A DNA stretch of 53,195 bases, taken from assembly GCA_015655585.1 (NCBI GenBank), contig JAATEV010000084.1, forward strand, positions 1-53,195. Reading direction: 5' to 3'. Source of the stretch: Terriglobales bacterium. GTDB lineage: Bacteria; Acidobacteriota; Terriglobia; Terriglobales; Acidobacteriaceae. Shown one piece after another: positions 41,349 to 50,407 of the stretch. Both the position numbers and the translations under genes were made by a program. Each line of letters begins with the position of its first letter. The stretch's first letter is position 1. The notes under the pieces are model-generated. The model saw only the letters and a list, made by a program, of their open reading frames with translations. It was not told where the DNA came from and ran no database searches.

Positions 41349-42542
41349 TTGGGACCAAATCCATTCTTAGGCGTCATCTTCCACTGGATCGGCGGCCTCG
41401 CCTCCGCCACCAACTTCATTCCCTTCCGCGCCATCAAGCGCTGGTCGTGGGAGGTCTACTGGATCATCCAGGGCTTCGCCGCCTGGATCGTCGCCCCCAT
41501 CGTCCTCGCCGGCATCTTCGTCCCCCACCCCATCGCCATCCTGCAAACCGCCTACGCCAAAGACCCCGGCAGCATCTTCTACCCCGTCCTCTGGGGCGTC
41601 CTCTGGGGAATGGGCGGCCTCACCTTCGGCCTCGCCATCCGCTACCTCGGCTTGGCCCTCGGCTACGCCATCGCCCTCGGCCTCTGCATGGTCTTCGGAA
41701 CCATCATCCCGCCCATCTACCACGGCGAGATGTCCGCCATCCTCCACGAGACCTCCGGCCGGATCATCCTCGCCGGAGTCCTCCTCTGCCTCATCGCCGT
41801 AGCCATCAACGGAGCCGCCGGCCTCTCCAAAGAGAACGAAATCACCCCCGAAGAGAAAGCCGAAGCCGGAGAAGTCGATTACAACTTCGGCAAAGGCATT
41901 GCCGTAGCCGTCTTCGCCGGAATCATGAGCAGCTTCTTCGCCTTCGGCCTCGACGCAGGCAAACCCATAGGCGACCTCGCCAAAGCCGAGCTACTCTCCA
42001 CCCACCGCTCCGACCTCTGGCAGAACCTTCCCATCCTCATCGTAGTTCTCTGGGGAGGCTTCCTCACCAACTTCGTCTGGTCCCTCATCCTCATCTTCAA
42101 GAACCGCTCCATCCGCCAGTTCGCCGGAGAACCCGGCCTCAACCCCATGCGCTCGTCCCACGTCTCCGGCCACACCATGGTCGACTTCGACCCCCTCGAC
42201 CCCTCCACCTACGACCACCTCGCCCCGCGCACCCTCGTCTCCAACTACCTCTTCGCCGCCCTCGCCGGAGTCATCTGGTACTTCCAGTTCTTCTTCTACT
42301 CCATGGGCCAGACCAGGATGGGAAAATACGACTTCTCCAGTTGGACCCTCCACATGGCCTCCATCATCATCTTCGCCACGCTATGGGGACTCATCCTGAA
42401 AGAGTGGCAAGGCACCAGCCGCCGCACCAAACTCCTGGTAACCACCGGCCTCCTCCTCCTCATAACCTCCACAGTAGTAGTAGGCTACGGCAACTACCTG
42501 AAGTCCACCCAATCCCCCACCCCCATCACCACCAGCAACTAA
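41349..42542 (+). CDS. rhaT: L-rhamnose/proton symporter RhaT
   Basis: 397 residues, about ten membrane helices, of the RhaT sugar permease family: NPFLGVIFHWIGGLASATNF, PFRAIKRWSWEVYWIIQGF, GVLWGMGGLTFGLAIRYLG, GYAIALGLCMVFGTIIPP, FQFFFYSMGQTRMG, WTLHMASIIIFATLWG. It imports L-rhamnose with protons across the cytoplasmic membrane. The TTG start is preceded by GAGGG at good spacing. It faces away from the lutABC-rha genes and completes the uptake step of the pathway. Confidence 0.96.
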   Translation: MGPNPFLGVIFHWIGGLASATNFIPFRAIKRWSWEVYWIIQGFAAWIVAPIVLAGIFVPHPIAILQTAYAKDPGSIFYPVLWGVLWGMGGLTFGLAIRYLGLALGYAIALGLCMVFGTIIPPIYHGEMSAILHETSGRIILAGVLLCLIAVAINGAAGLSKENEITPEEKAEAGEVDYNFGKGIAVAVFAGIMSSFFAFGLDAGKPIGDLAKAELLSTHRSDLWQNLPILIVVLWGGFLTNFVWSLILIFKNRSIRQFAGEPGLNPMRSSHVSGHTMVDFDPLDPSTYDHLAPRTLVSNYLFAALAGVIWYFQFFFYSMGQTRMGKYDFSSWTLHMASIIIFATLWGLILKEWQGTSRRTKLLVTTGLLLLITSTVVVGYGNYLKSTQSPTPITTSN

Positions 42543-42680
42543 ACCGTTCTGCAAATTGGTACCAGGTCAATTTGAATACACAGCTACCAATGACCATCAT
42601 TCGGTAGCGACGACATCTTCCCGCAAGCCGACTTGCGAGGACTAATCCCAAATTGGACAAATCTAAAGCGGGGCAAGCTC

Positions 42681-43076
42681 TTACAGAGTCTGCACAACGC
42701 AGAAGCCTGACTCAGTGGTTTGGACTTCTGTAAAGCCCATTTGTGCAAGAGCGGATCGGATTGCTTCTGTGAGCGCAACACCGACAACCTCCAGCACATT
42801 ATAGGGAGGGTCAGATGAATAGACGCCATGGTGCAGATCGATGGTATCGAGTTGACCGATCAGCGATCTCTCAGGGGAGGCATCCTCTGGCGACTTGAAG
42901 ATGGTTATGCCTTTCAGATGGTTCGGCTCTGGAAACCTTGCCCACACTCTTTCCGCAGCACTCCTGTTCAGCGGCGAGTCGATGATCCAGACTGGAATGC
43001 CACGTGGCATAGATTCCAATTTTTCACCGAAACCCCGATCCACAACAACGATCACACGATAGGTAGCAGGATTCAT
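42681..43076 (-). CDS. Hypothetical protein, 131 residues
   Basis: A soluble alpha/beta-looking protein starting MNPATYRVIVVVDRGFGEKL, with PVWIIDSPLNRSAAERVW, IDLHHGVYSSDPPYNVLEVVG and LAQMGFTEVQTTESGFCVV. No signal peptide, membrane segment or known catalytic motif is visible, and I do not recognise the family. Codon use is less C-rich than the rhamnose genes, so it may be of foreign origin. It lies between rhaT and the GH39 gene and is probably transcribed alone. Confidence 0.7.
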   Translation of the reverse strand: MNPATYRVIVVVDRGFGEKLESMPRGIPVWIIDSPLNRSAAERVWARFPEPNHLKGITIFKSPEDASPERSLIGQLDTIDLHHGVYSSDPPYNVLEVVGVALTEAIRSALAQMGFTEVQTTESGFCVVQTL

Positions 43077-43242
43077 CGATTCACTATACCGCGTCGGTCA
43101 AATCGCACTCTCATCAGGACTTTTTGCGCACTTATTTCCAGATTATTCCCGATAAACGCGCTTCCCGTCACTCTGCCCCAATTTCTGTGGACCAACCCGA
43201 GCCTGCGAATTCAACTTGCTCCATGCCAGAAGAAACAGCAAA

Positions 43243-43275
43243 CGCCCGCCATCCCCAAAAAGAGAAAAGCGGGCG
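43243..43275 (-). terminator. Probable terminator of the TonB receptor-GH39 operon
   Basis: CGCCCGC, a 19-base loop, GCGGGCG, lying 30 bases after the leftward GH39 stop. On the minus strand the stem is followed by TTTGCTGTTTCTTCT. The loop is long, so stability is moderate. Confidence 0.55.
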
Positions 43276-43304
43276 CAGCTCGAAAACCAGTTATCTAAGG
43301 CACC

Positions 43305-44981
43305 CTACCACTTCAAATGCATCAAAGAAGTAGCCTGGCGAGGCATCTCCGCAGGAATCGCCACCTTGCCACCCTCCACATCCAACCAACGAGGCGAATC
43401 CAGCAACTCAAGCTGCCCCGCGGCCTTCAACTTCGCATACTGCTCGACAGAAGGGCTCTGCGGCGATCCCATCGCCTTCCACACCGTATAAGCATTGCTA
43501 TGGTTCTCATCGATACGGTAATGCTCCAGCAGAACCCGATGCACCCCAGCCGGAATCCCCTTGACCGTAACCGTCACCTGCGCGCCCGCCGCGGGCAAAT
43601 CATCATCGTGATAATTCCAAAGCATCACCGCCGCTTCACGCTCCGCCTTCGTAGCCATCCCATCAATATCCGGAGCCTGTCCCACTCCCGACTGCATGAT
43701 CGAATCCAGCGTCTGCTTGCCCGTGCTCGTCGTCGCCACGCGCTCACCCGACATCAACCCAGCCATTCGGAAGACATTAATCACCGGCTTATCAATCCCG
43801 TTCGTAGCCAGTGAACGGAAGCCCTCAAAATAATCCTTGTCCTCAAACTCAAACGACCAGCTCAACATCGAGATCAGGTTGACCTTGTTGCGATCTTCCA
43901 GCTCAAACATCCCCTTCAGCGCCGCCGCCGTATACACCGGATACAGCGGCCCATTCCTATAATTGTTCGACGGATTCACCTTCGACGAGCAAGCCGCGCA
44001 ACCCTCCGGGTCCGCCTCGCTCAGAATGATCGGCAGATGAATGAACTTCGAATACTTCGCGATCGTCTTAAATCCCTCGTTCGTATCGTTCAGCTCTTTC
44101 TTCAGCCCCATCTGAACATGACCATCCACAATCTTCGGCAGACCCTTCACGTGAAACGAAATAAAGTCCATCGGAATAGCTCCGCCATTCGCCGCGCTCT
44201 TATCAGTATTCACATGCTTCAGAAAATTATCGAAGAAAGTCCGAGCCTTCACCGAACTCGGCCCCGTGCTCGCCGGTCCTCCAACCTTCGCCGTCGGCAA
44301 CGCTGCCTTCACCCCTGCAACCGCATAGTCATAGAGCTTGTAGTAGTTCTCCGGCGTCGTGTGCCAGTAGTCGATGTCCGGCTCATTCCATACCTCGAAG
44401 TACCACGTATTCACCGCGTCCTTGCCGTAGCGCTGGACAAGGTGCTCCGTGACCTTACGCACCAGCTCGCCCCATACCTTGTAGTCCTTCGGCGGATTGT
44501 TCGACGCACCCGAGATCGTACTCTTCGGATAATGCACCTGGTACGGCACCTGCCGCTCAGGCAAATCCGCAGCCAGGTCCTTCGGCATAAATCCCAGTTC
44601 CACCATCGGACGCACTCCGGCAGCCTTGAACTCATCAAAGATTCCATCCAGAATCTTGAAGTTGTACACCGGCTTTCCATTCGCATCCAGCGTGAACACG
44701 TTCGTCGAGCTCCACTTCAGTTCCGCCACTCCATCGCCCGAGGTCAGCAGATGATGCGCCCGGATGTACACTGGCACCGGGCTCAGATCATGCAGCTCAC
44801 GCAACAGCTCCGTGCCGCGCTTCATCGTCGTGTAATTGCCTTCGTCATAGCCGAACCAGCTATAAATCGGCTTGTAAACACCCTCCGGCTTCGTCAGGTC
44901 CACATTGATCGAAACCGGGGTCTGTGCCGCCCCCGGAAGAGCGGCAGCAACGCCAAGCAGTACAGTCGCCAGAAAACGCAT
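43305..44981 (-). CDS. Secreted GH39-family glycoside hydrolase
   Basis: 558 residues with a signal peptide (MRFLATVLLGVAAALPGAAQ). The (beta/alpha)8 domain has the clan GH-A acid/base Glu200 in FEVWNEPD and the nucleophile Glu322 in PIILSEADPEG, with GH39 features such as IYSWFGYDEGNY at the N-terminus, YIRAHHLLTSGDG, PMVELGFMP, and ISFHVKG. A C-terminal beta domain follows. Known GH39 activities include beta-xylosidase and related exo-enzymes. It lies 17 bp behind a TonB receptor gene, so the two probably process and import one plant or microbial glycan. The MRFL start fits the signal peptide; earlier codons do not. Confidence 0.9.
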   Translation of the reverse strand: MRFLATVLLGVAAALPGAAQTPVSINVDLTKPEGVYKPIYSWFGYDEGNYTTMKRGTELLRELHDLSPVPVYIRAHHLLTSGDGVAELKWSSTNVFTLDANGKPVYNFKILDGIFDEFKAAGVRPMVELGFMPKDLAADLPERQVPYQVHYPKSTISGASNNPPKDYKVWGELVRKVTEHLVQRYGKDAVNTWYFEVWNEPDIDYWHTTPENYYKLYDYAVAGVKAALPTAKVGGPASTGPSSVKARTFFDNFLKHVNTDKSAANGGAIPMDFISFHVKGLPKIVDGHVQMGLKKELNDTNEGFKTIAKYSKFIHLPIILSEADPEGCAACSSKVNPSNNYRNGPLYPVYTAAALKGMFELEDRNKVNLISMLSWSFEFEDKDYFEGFRSLATNGIDKPVINVFRMAGLMSGERVATTSTGKQTLDSIMQSGVGQAPDIDGMATKAEREAAVMLWNYHDDDLPAAGAQVTVTVKGIPAGVHRVLLEHYRIDENHSNAYTVWKAMGSPQSPSVEQYAKLKAAGQLELLDSPRWLDVEGGKVAIPAEMPRQATSLMHLKW

Positions 44982-44998
44982 TGGGTCTCTTTCTCTCG

Positions 44999-47900
44999 TT
45001 AGAAGTTGTACTTGAGCGCGAACTGAATATCGCGCGACGGAACGGAAGTGCTCACAATGCGGCCCCACGTAGACGTATCCACCGGCGCAGTTGAGGCCGA
45101 GCTCGTAATGCTCGCGCCCGGAGCGCTGAAGCTCGTTGTGTTGGACAGGTTGAAGAACTCCGCGCGGAACGACAGTACCTGCTCACCCCGCATCGTGAAG
45201 TCCTTGAAGATCGAAGCGTCGTACTGGCGATACATATCCGAGCGCAGCGTGTTCGCCTTCACCGTGCCGTACGTATACAAAGAAGGCTGCACATAGGCCG
45301 TATTGTCGAACCAGTGATTCACCGACTTCACAAAGTTCCTGTTGCCGCCGTTTGGATTCAGGTTAGGCCGCTGACTGCCAACGCCCGTATTCGCCACGTC
45401 CGAGGAGATGATCGGAGTATAAGGAACACCGCTGTGCAGCACGACGATCGTCTGGATATGCCATCCGCCAAGCGCCCCATTCACCGCCCAGTTCGCATGG
45501 CTCATATACGGACGCCCCCTGCCGAACGGCAACGCATAGCTGCCGCTGATCGCCAGGTTCTGCGGAATGTCATACGGCGACAGCGTGTACTCATAGCCGC
45601 GGTTTCCACCCAGCGGGGGTGCCTGGTTGAACTGCATGAACTTCGACCACGTATACGCCACCAGCGCCTGCAACCCGTGACTCTCACGATGCTCCAGCTT
45701 CATCTGCAGCGAGTTGTAGCTCGTCGAAACGTCCTGCGTGTTGAACGTAATCGTGCCCCACGGCTGATACGGGCGGCGTCCCTGAATCGCTCCCGGCCCG
45801 GGGTCTGGATCGTTGAAGTCGTTCGATCCGTTCAGGTCGACGCCGTGGTTCCCCACATAGCTGATCTCGAACAAATCCTTCTGCGAGAACTGCTGTTGAA
45901 TCCCCAGGCTGTAGTGCTCGTTATAGCCGACGTTCAGGTGCAGCTTCGTCGGCACCAGCGTCGGGTTGGCCTGCGCGGAACCAAGCGCCGTTCCCAGGAA
46001 GAAGTCCGCCAGAGTACGGGTTGGCACCACGTTCTGCGTCTGGTTTACCGTCTCGTTCAACCGGAACGGCAGCATGTTCAGGTTCACACGTCCGGTCGTT
46101 CCCTCCGGCTCATAGAACATGCCAAAGCCGCCTCGAACCACCGTCTTGTCGCTCGCCGAGTAAGAGAAGCCGATACGCGGCCCCCACTGACGCTTGTCCG
46201 TATAGGTCAGGTTGTACGGCAGCTTCGCCGTGGAGCTCGTCTGGATGTACTGCCCGAAGAACTGGTACGCCGCCGGAGCCGCCTGCTGCGCGCTCAGGTC
46301 TGGAACCGGGCCATTGCCGCCAACAACGATCGGCTTCGACAGCGACGGATCGAACGTGCCAACCTGCCCCTTGTAGCCATTCAACCACGGAGAATACTCA
46401 TAGCGAATACCCGCATTCACCGTAAGCTTCGGCGTAAGACGTATATCGTCCTGCACGAAGAACTGATAGTAAGTCTGCTGGCCGCCAAAGTTCTGCGCCG
46501 GATACGCACGCTGCACCGACGACGGAAGTCCCAGCAGGAAGTCGGCAAAGGCATCGCCGCTCGAAGAGACCGGGTTCCCGTTCGTGTCGTAACCGCGAGT
46601 CGAATTCCCGCTGAACGAGAACGAACCTGCAAACTGTTCGCTGTCATAGCCCAGCCATTGGTAGTAACGAATCAACGTGCCGAACTTGATCGAGTGCTTT
46701 CCTTTCAGGATCGTAAAGTCCTCCGTACCTTCGAAGGCTTTGCGGTCCTGCGACTTCGGACGCTGGTCGAACGCCGAACCCTGAATCGACGTATATCCGC
46801 TCCACGCATAGTCTGGGAAGGCTCCTCCGACTCCCGGCCTCAGCTCTGCCGAGAGTCCCGTGACCCCGAACTGTCCATTCCAGTCCGGCCCCTGCAAAAA
46901 CGCCGACAGGCGCACATGGCTGGGCAGATAGTGCGCCCGAACCTCGTTCACCTTGTTCGAGCCGATGTTCGTAATCAGACCCGCCGCAATGTCCTGCCCA
47001 ATCGAGGTCAGGCTCGCAGTCCCCAGCAGCGGAGACGAATTCGGATCGGTCTCCCGGTTCCGGATGTAGAGCCAACGTGCAAACAGCCGGTTCGACGGAG
47101 TGATCTGGTCATCCAGACGCACCGTGAACTGGTCCCAGTCAATCGCCTGCGACGGCGTAAAGCTCGCCGTGTTCGCTCCGTTGTTCGAGGGCGGCACATA
47201 GTTCAGAATTGCTTGGGCCTGCGGAGAAAGCCGCCGCTGCGGAATCTTGTTCATGACCCCGCCATCCTGGAACTGGTCGCGTACCAGCTTGCCGCCCACC
47301 ATACGCGTCGACATAGGATCATAGATCGGCGTACTGCCGAAGTATCCGCCGCGTTGATCGCCACTCGGCACCGTATCGCTGAAGATCAGCCCCTGCCGCA
47401 GCCGCTGCCCCTCATAATCCAGAAAGAAGAAGGTCCGGTCTTTTCCGTTGTAAATATGCGGAACCGTCACCGGCCCACCCAGGTCGCCGCCAAACTGGTT
47501 CCGCTTCAGAATCTGCCGCGTCAGCGCAAAGTAGTTGCGTGCATCCAGCTTGTCGTTGCGGATGAACTCGAACAGTCCGCCATGAAACTTGTTCGTTCCA
47601 CTCTTGGTCGTAGCGTTGAAGAATGCGCCGCCGCGGTTGAACTCCGCCGAGTATGGGCTCTGCTGCACCGAGAACTCCTGCAACGCATCAATCGAGGCCT
47701 GGATGAAAGTACCGCCCTGATGCTGCTCCGAGACGTCCACACCGTCCAGCAGGAACGAGGTCGCGCTTCCGCGGATACCGCTGATCACGTTCCCGTTCAC
47801 CACTTCCGGCCGAATCGCTAGCGAGTTGCCCGTCGCCGCCTGCAACGATGCGCCCGGCGTCAACTCAGCCAGCTTATAGAAACCGCGCCCATTCAGCGGC

Positions 47901-48346
47901 AGCCCCGTCAACTGCTTGTTCGTAATCACCTGCCCAATCGTGGCCGAGTCGGTAGAGAGCAAAGGAGCCGCCGCCGTCACCATCACCGTAGTCGACTCCG
48001 ACCCGATGTTCAGTTGCAGGTCCTCACGCACAATCTGGCCCACCTGTACCTCGACGCCGTTCACCGTCGTCGTGGCAAATCCCGAGGAGCTCACGCTCAG
48101 GTTGTACGTGCCCGCCGATACAGGCGTAATCACAAAGTTTCCATCCGAGTCCGTCACCGCGGTCTGGGAAACGTTGGTTCCAACGTTCGTTGCCTTTACT
48201 GCCGCCTTCACCACCACGGCATCATGTTGGTCTGTAATGCGTCCGACGAAGCGTCCCGACTCAACCTGGGCATGGAGAAACCCGGCAGTCAACAGCATCA
48301 TCCAGACAAAGCGCGCTACGATCCTGACCTCAAAAAGAGTTTTCAC
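44999..48346 (-). CDS. Oar-like TonB-dependent receptor with carboxypeptidase-regulatory-like domain
   Basis: 1115 residues from a GTG with GAGGTGAG upstream. Signal peptide to about LLTAGFLHAQ (30), carboxypeptidase-regulatory-like domain (about 31-115: GRITDQHDAVVVKAAVKATN, SAGTYNLSVSSSGFATT), plug (LPLNGRGFYKLAELTPG, FLLDGVDVSEQ, SGTNKFHGGLFEFIRNDKLD), then a long barrel ending IQFALKYNF with the terminal Phe of outer-membrane proteins. It resembles the receptor at 3640 in design but not closely in sequence. Neighbouring GH39 and rhamnose genes suggest import of a rhamnose-containing or plant cell-wall oligosaccharide; this is inference. Confidence 0.95.
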   Translation of the reverse strand: MKTLFEVRIVARFVWMMLLTAGFLHAQVESGRFVGRITDQHDAVVVKAAVKATNVGTNVSQTAVTDSDGNFVITPVSAGTYNLSVSSSGFATTTVNGVEVQVGQIVREDLQLNIGSESTTVMVTAAAPLLSTDSATIGQVITNKQLTGLPLNGRGFYKLAELTPGASLQAATGNSLAIRPEVVNGNVISGIRGSATSFLLDGVDVSEQHQGGTFIQASIDALQEFSVQQSPYSAEFNRGGAFFNATTKSGTNKFHGGLFEFIRNDKLDARNYFALTRQILKRNQFGGDLGGPVTVPHIYNGKDRTFFFLDYEGQRLRQGLIFSDTVPSGDQRGGYFGSTPIYDPMSTRMVGGKLVRDQFQDGGVMNKIPQRRLSPQAQAILNYVPPSNNGANTASFTPSQAIDWDQFTVRLDDQITPSNRLFARWLYIRNRETDPNSSPLLGTASLTSIGQDIAAGLITNIGSNKVNEVRAHYLPSHVRLSAFLQGPDWNGQFGVTGLSAELRPGVGGAFPDYAWSGYTSIQGSAFDQRPKSQDRKAFEGTEDFTILKGKHSIKFGTLIRYYQWLGYDSEQFAGSFSFSGNSTRGYDTNGNPVSSSGDAFADFLLGLPSSVQRAYPAQNFGGQQTYYQFFVQDDIRLTPKLTVNAGIRYEYSPWLNGYKGQVGTFDPSLSKPIVVGGNGPVPDLSAQQAAPAAYQFFGQYIQTSSTAKLPYNLTYTDKRQWGPRIGFSYSASDKTVVRGGFGMFYEPEGTTGRVNLNMLPFRLNETVNQTQNVVPTRTLADFFLGTALGSAQANPTLVPTKLHLNVGYNEHYSLGIQQQFSQKDLFEISYVGNHGVDLNGSNDFNDPDPGPGAIQGRRPYQPWGTITFNTQDVSTSYNSLQMKLEHRESHGLQALVAYTWSKFMQFNQAPPLGGNRGYEYTLSPYDIPQNLAISGSYALPFGRGRPYMSHANWAVNGALGGWHIQTIVVLHSGVPYTPIISSDVANTGVGSQRPNLNPNGGNRNFVKSVNHWFDNTAYVQPSLYTYGTVKANTLRSDMYRQYDASIFKDFTMRGEQVLSFRAEFFNLSNTTSFSAPGASITSSASTAPVDTSTWGRIVSTSVPSRDIQFALKYNF

Positions 48347-48760
48347 GGCACTCACCTCAGATTTGATCCCGCTACATACACAGGATTCTTTTTCGGAGCG
48401 CCGCCAAAGGTAGTACCAGCCAGGAGCAGTTGTCAATGCCCATCTGGATATTTCATCCAGACTTTATCGGTAACCTAATCTCTTTCAATCCATGAATCTC
48501 CGGTTTCCGATGAAACGTCCTCCCTCTCGTCATGCCAAAAACACAAAATTGACCTAATGGTCGAACCATTAGGTCAATTCATACGTCCTTTTAGACTTTG
48601 CTTATCTATTCCACGCAGTACAAATCCACGTCATCTCGACCGAAGCAAGGAACGGTCTTATCGTTCGTCGCCCAGGGAGTGGAGAGACCCAGTATTTAGT
48701 TTTTCCGCTGCTTTTGTTCTTGTCTTTTGAAATGCAAAATCCCAAAGAATCCGCCAATCC
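48347..48760. other. Control region of the TonB receptor operon plus composite repeat E
   Basis: The first half is the promoter region of the leftward receptor gene and holds the perfect palindrome at 48547-48579. The second half (about 48629-48730) holds a CGTCATCTCGACCGAAGCAAGG element with a GTGGAGAGACC tail and a CTGCTTTTGTTCTTGTC tract, a diverged copy of the composite intergenic repeat. No gene is seen. Confidence 0.65.
48547..48579. promoter_or_regulatory. 33-bp perfect palindrome, candidate GntR-type operator
   Basis: AATTGACCTAATGGT, CGA, ACCATTAGGTCAATT: 15-bp arms without mismatch. The centre TGGTCGAACCA fits the FadR/GntR-subfamily consensus TNGTNNNACNA. It lies 200 bp upstream of the TonB receptor-GH39 operon. 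No GntR gene is in the window, so the regulator would be encoded elsewhere. Confidence 0.65.
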
Positions 48761-49891
48761 CTAACAAGGAACCTTCCGAATCGTAACCGGCACCTGCTCC
48801 ACAATCTCAATCCCGAATCCCTGCAACGCAGGCACATGCGTAGGCGTATTCGTCAGCAGACGGATCTTATGAATCCCCAGTTCCGAAAGAATCTGCCCAC
48901 CCAGACCCACCTGCCGCAGCGTCTTCTGCCCCTTCTCCTCGTTCCCCTCCCGAGCCTTATGCAGCACAATCCGTTCCGCAGTCTTATCCACCCCAAACCC
49001 CGCCGCCCCGTTATGCAGATACACCAACGCCCCGCGCCCCGCCTCCGCAATCATCTTCAGCGAGCCATCCACCGCCGCCCTGCAATCGCACAGCGTCGTC
49101 GAAAACATCTCTCCCGCCAGGCAATGCGTCTGCACCCGCACCAGCAGCGGCTCGTCCCCCGTCACATCGCCATACACCAGCGCCACATGCGACTCCCCGC
49201 CATCCATCTCGCTCTCATACGCGATCATGCGGAACTCGCCATACGCCGTAGGCAACGCCGACTCGGCCACCCGATGAATATACCGCTCATTCTGTAACCG
49301 ATACCGGATCAAATCCGCCACCGTCACCATCTTCAGCTCATGCTTCTCGCAGAACTTCACCAGGTCCGGCACCCGGGCCATCGTCCCGTCGTCGTTCATG
49401 ATCTCGCAGATCACGCCCGCCGGAATCAGTCCTGCCATCCGTGCCAGGTCCACCGAGGCCTCCGTCTGCCCAGCCCTCACCAGCACCCCGCCCTTTCGCG
49501 CCCGCAGCGGAAACATGTGCCCCGGCCTCGCCAGGTCCTGCGCCGTCGACCGCGGATCGATCGCCACCTTGATCGTATGCGCCCGGTCCGCCGCCGAGAT
49601 TCCCGTTGTCACACCCTCGCGGGCCTCGATCGTCTCCGTAAACGCCGTCCCGAACCGCGACGTATTCTCCTGCGTCATCGGAGCCAGCCGCAGATAGTCC
49701 GCCCGCTCCTCCGTCAGCGTCAGGCAGATCAACCCGCGCCCATGCACCGCCATAAAGTTGATCGCCTCCGGAGTCACAAACTCCGCCGCCAGCGTCAGGT
49801 CGCCTTCATTCTCGCGGTCCTCGTCATCGACGACCACCACCATCCGCCCAGCCTTAAACTCCGCAATCGCATCCGTCACATTCGAGAACAT
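48761..49891 (-). CDS. ribBA: RibBA-type protein: DHBP synthase with degenerate GTP cyclohydrolase II half
   Basis: 376 residues from ATG with GGAAGG upstream. Residues 1-203 are 3,4-dihydroxy-2-butanone 4-phosphate synthase with [10 protein letters not shown] (22-31), TTGISAADR and GHMFPLRA, all intact, a riboflavin pathway step. Residues 208-376 are GTP cyclohydrolase II-like: zinc cysteines Cys257, Cys268 and Cys270 are kept, but the RQEGRxIGL motif reads HNGAAGFGV (293-301), the following segment is shortened, and DxRDYGIG reads TLRQVGLGG. The second activity is therefore doubtful, and RibBX-like is a better description. The stop is at 48761, beside a repeat region. Confidence 0.9.
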   Translation of the reverse strand: MFSNVTDAIAEFKAGRMVVVVDDEDRENEGDLTLAAEFVTPEAINFMAVHGRGLICLTLTEERADYLRLAPMTQENTSRFGTAFTETIEAREGVTTGISAADRAHTIKVAIDPRSTAQDLARPGHMFPLRARKGGVLVRAGQTEASVDLARMAGLIPAGVICEIMNDDGTMARVPDLVKFCEKHELKMVTVADLIRYRLQNERYIHRVAESALPTAYGEFRMIAYESEMDGGESHVALVYGDVTGDEPLLVRVQTHCLAGEMFSTTLCDCRAAVDGSLKMIAEAGRGALVYLHNGAAGFGVDKTAERIVLHKAREGNEEKGQKTLRQVGLGGQILSELGIHKIRLLTNTPTHVPALQGFGIEIVEQVPVTIRKVPC

Positions 49892-49948
49892 ATCTTCGCC
49901 TTCCAAGTCATTCGACGTCCTTAATCCTACGCTGGTCGCAGACAAAGA

Positions 49949-49980
49949 AATGCCGCCCGGAGTGGGCGGCATTCCTTTTT
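49949..49980. terminator. Strong hairpin upstream of ribBA
   Basis: AATGCCGCC, a 7-base loop, GGCGGCATT, followed on the plus strand by CCTTTTT. It lies after the leftward 75-residue gene (stop at 50013) and 57 bp before the ribBA start. It may end the former transcript or attenuate ribBA; the T run is on the plus strand, so termination leftward would be weaker. Confidence 0.6.
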
Positions 49981-50012
49981 ACAATCAAACGACAAAATCG
50001 AGATCGGAAACT

Positions 50013-50240
50013 CTACAGTGTGGACTCAATCTCGAATCCCCAGGCTTCCAGCAGCGCCTCCGGGATGTACTTCGAGTTCTTATTGCGCCGGGCCCATTCG
50101 CGCAGTCTCGTCGATCGAATGTACTGGTCCGGTGTCAATTTGAACTCCTTCACTACCTGCTCAAACGATGTCACTGTGGGAACAACCGGCCCAATCGGCT
50201 CAGGCTTGCCCCAGTTGGGATTGCCACGACGCTTTGCCAT
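50013..50240 (-). CDS. Small conserved-looking hypothetical protein, 75 residues
   Basis: Starts [15 protein letters not shown], then [50 protein letters not shown]. The basic N-terminus and the helical, charged rest suggest a small soluble, possibly nucleic-acid-associated protein. Its amino-acid pattern is clearly protein-like, and a hairpin follows its stop. I recall similar short proteins in Acidobacteria but assign no function. Confidence 0.75.
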   Translation of the reverse strand: MAKRRGNPNWGKPEPIGPVVPTVTSFEQVVKEFKLTPDQYIRSTRLREWARRNKNSKYIPEALLEAWGFEIESTL

Positions 50241-50407
50241 TCTGTATAAGTACCTCTAGTAGTGTAGTCTCACGCGCATTATCCTCAGGCTACCTACGGG
50301 ATAAATAGCACGAAAGTAACGTATTCTTCATTCTACGGCAGTTATATATACAAATCAAGCTGCCTGACCTCGTCCTGCCCGGCCCAAATCCAGCTAAATC
50401 CCTCATC

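Noticed and set aside
45314..47821. 835-codon rightward frame opposite the second TonB receptor
   Set aside because: Arg/Leu/His-rich shadow with no domain; the opposite strand encodes a clear receptor with all family motifs.
49949..49980. FMN riboswitch upstream of ribBA
   Set aside because: Only a simple hairpin is present; the conserved multi-helix RFN pattern is not visible in the 121-bp gap.
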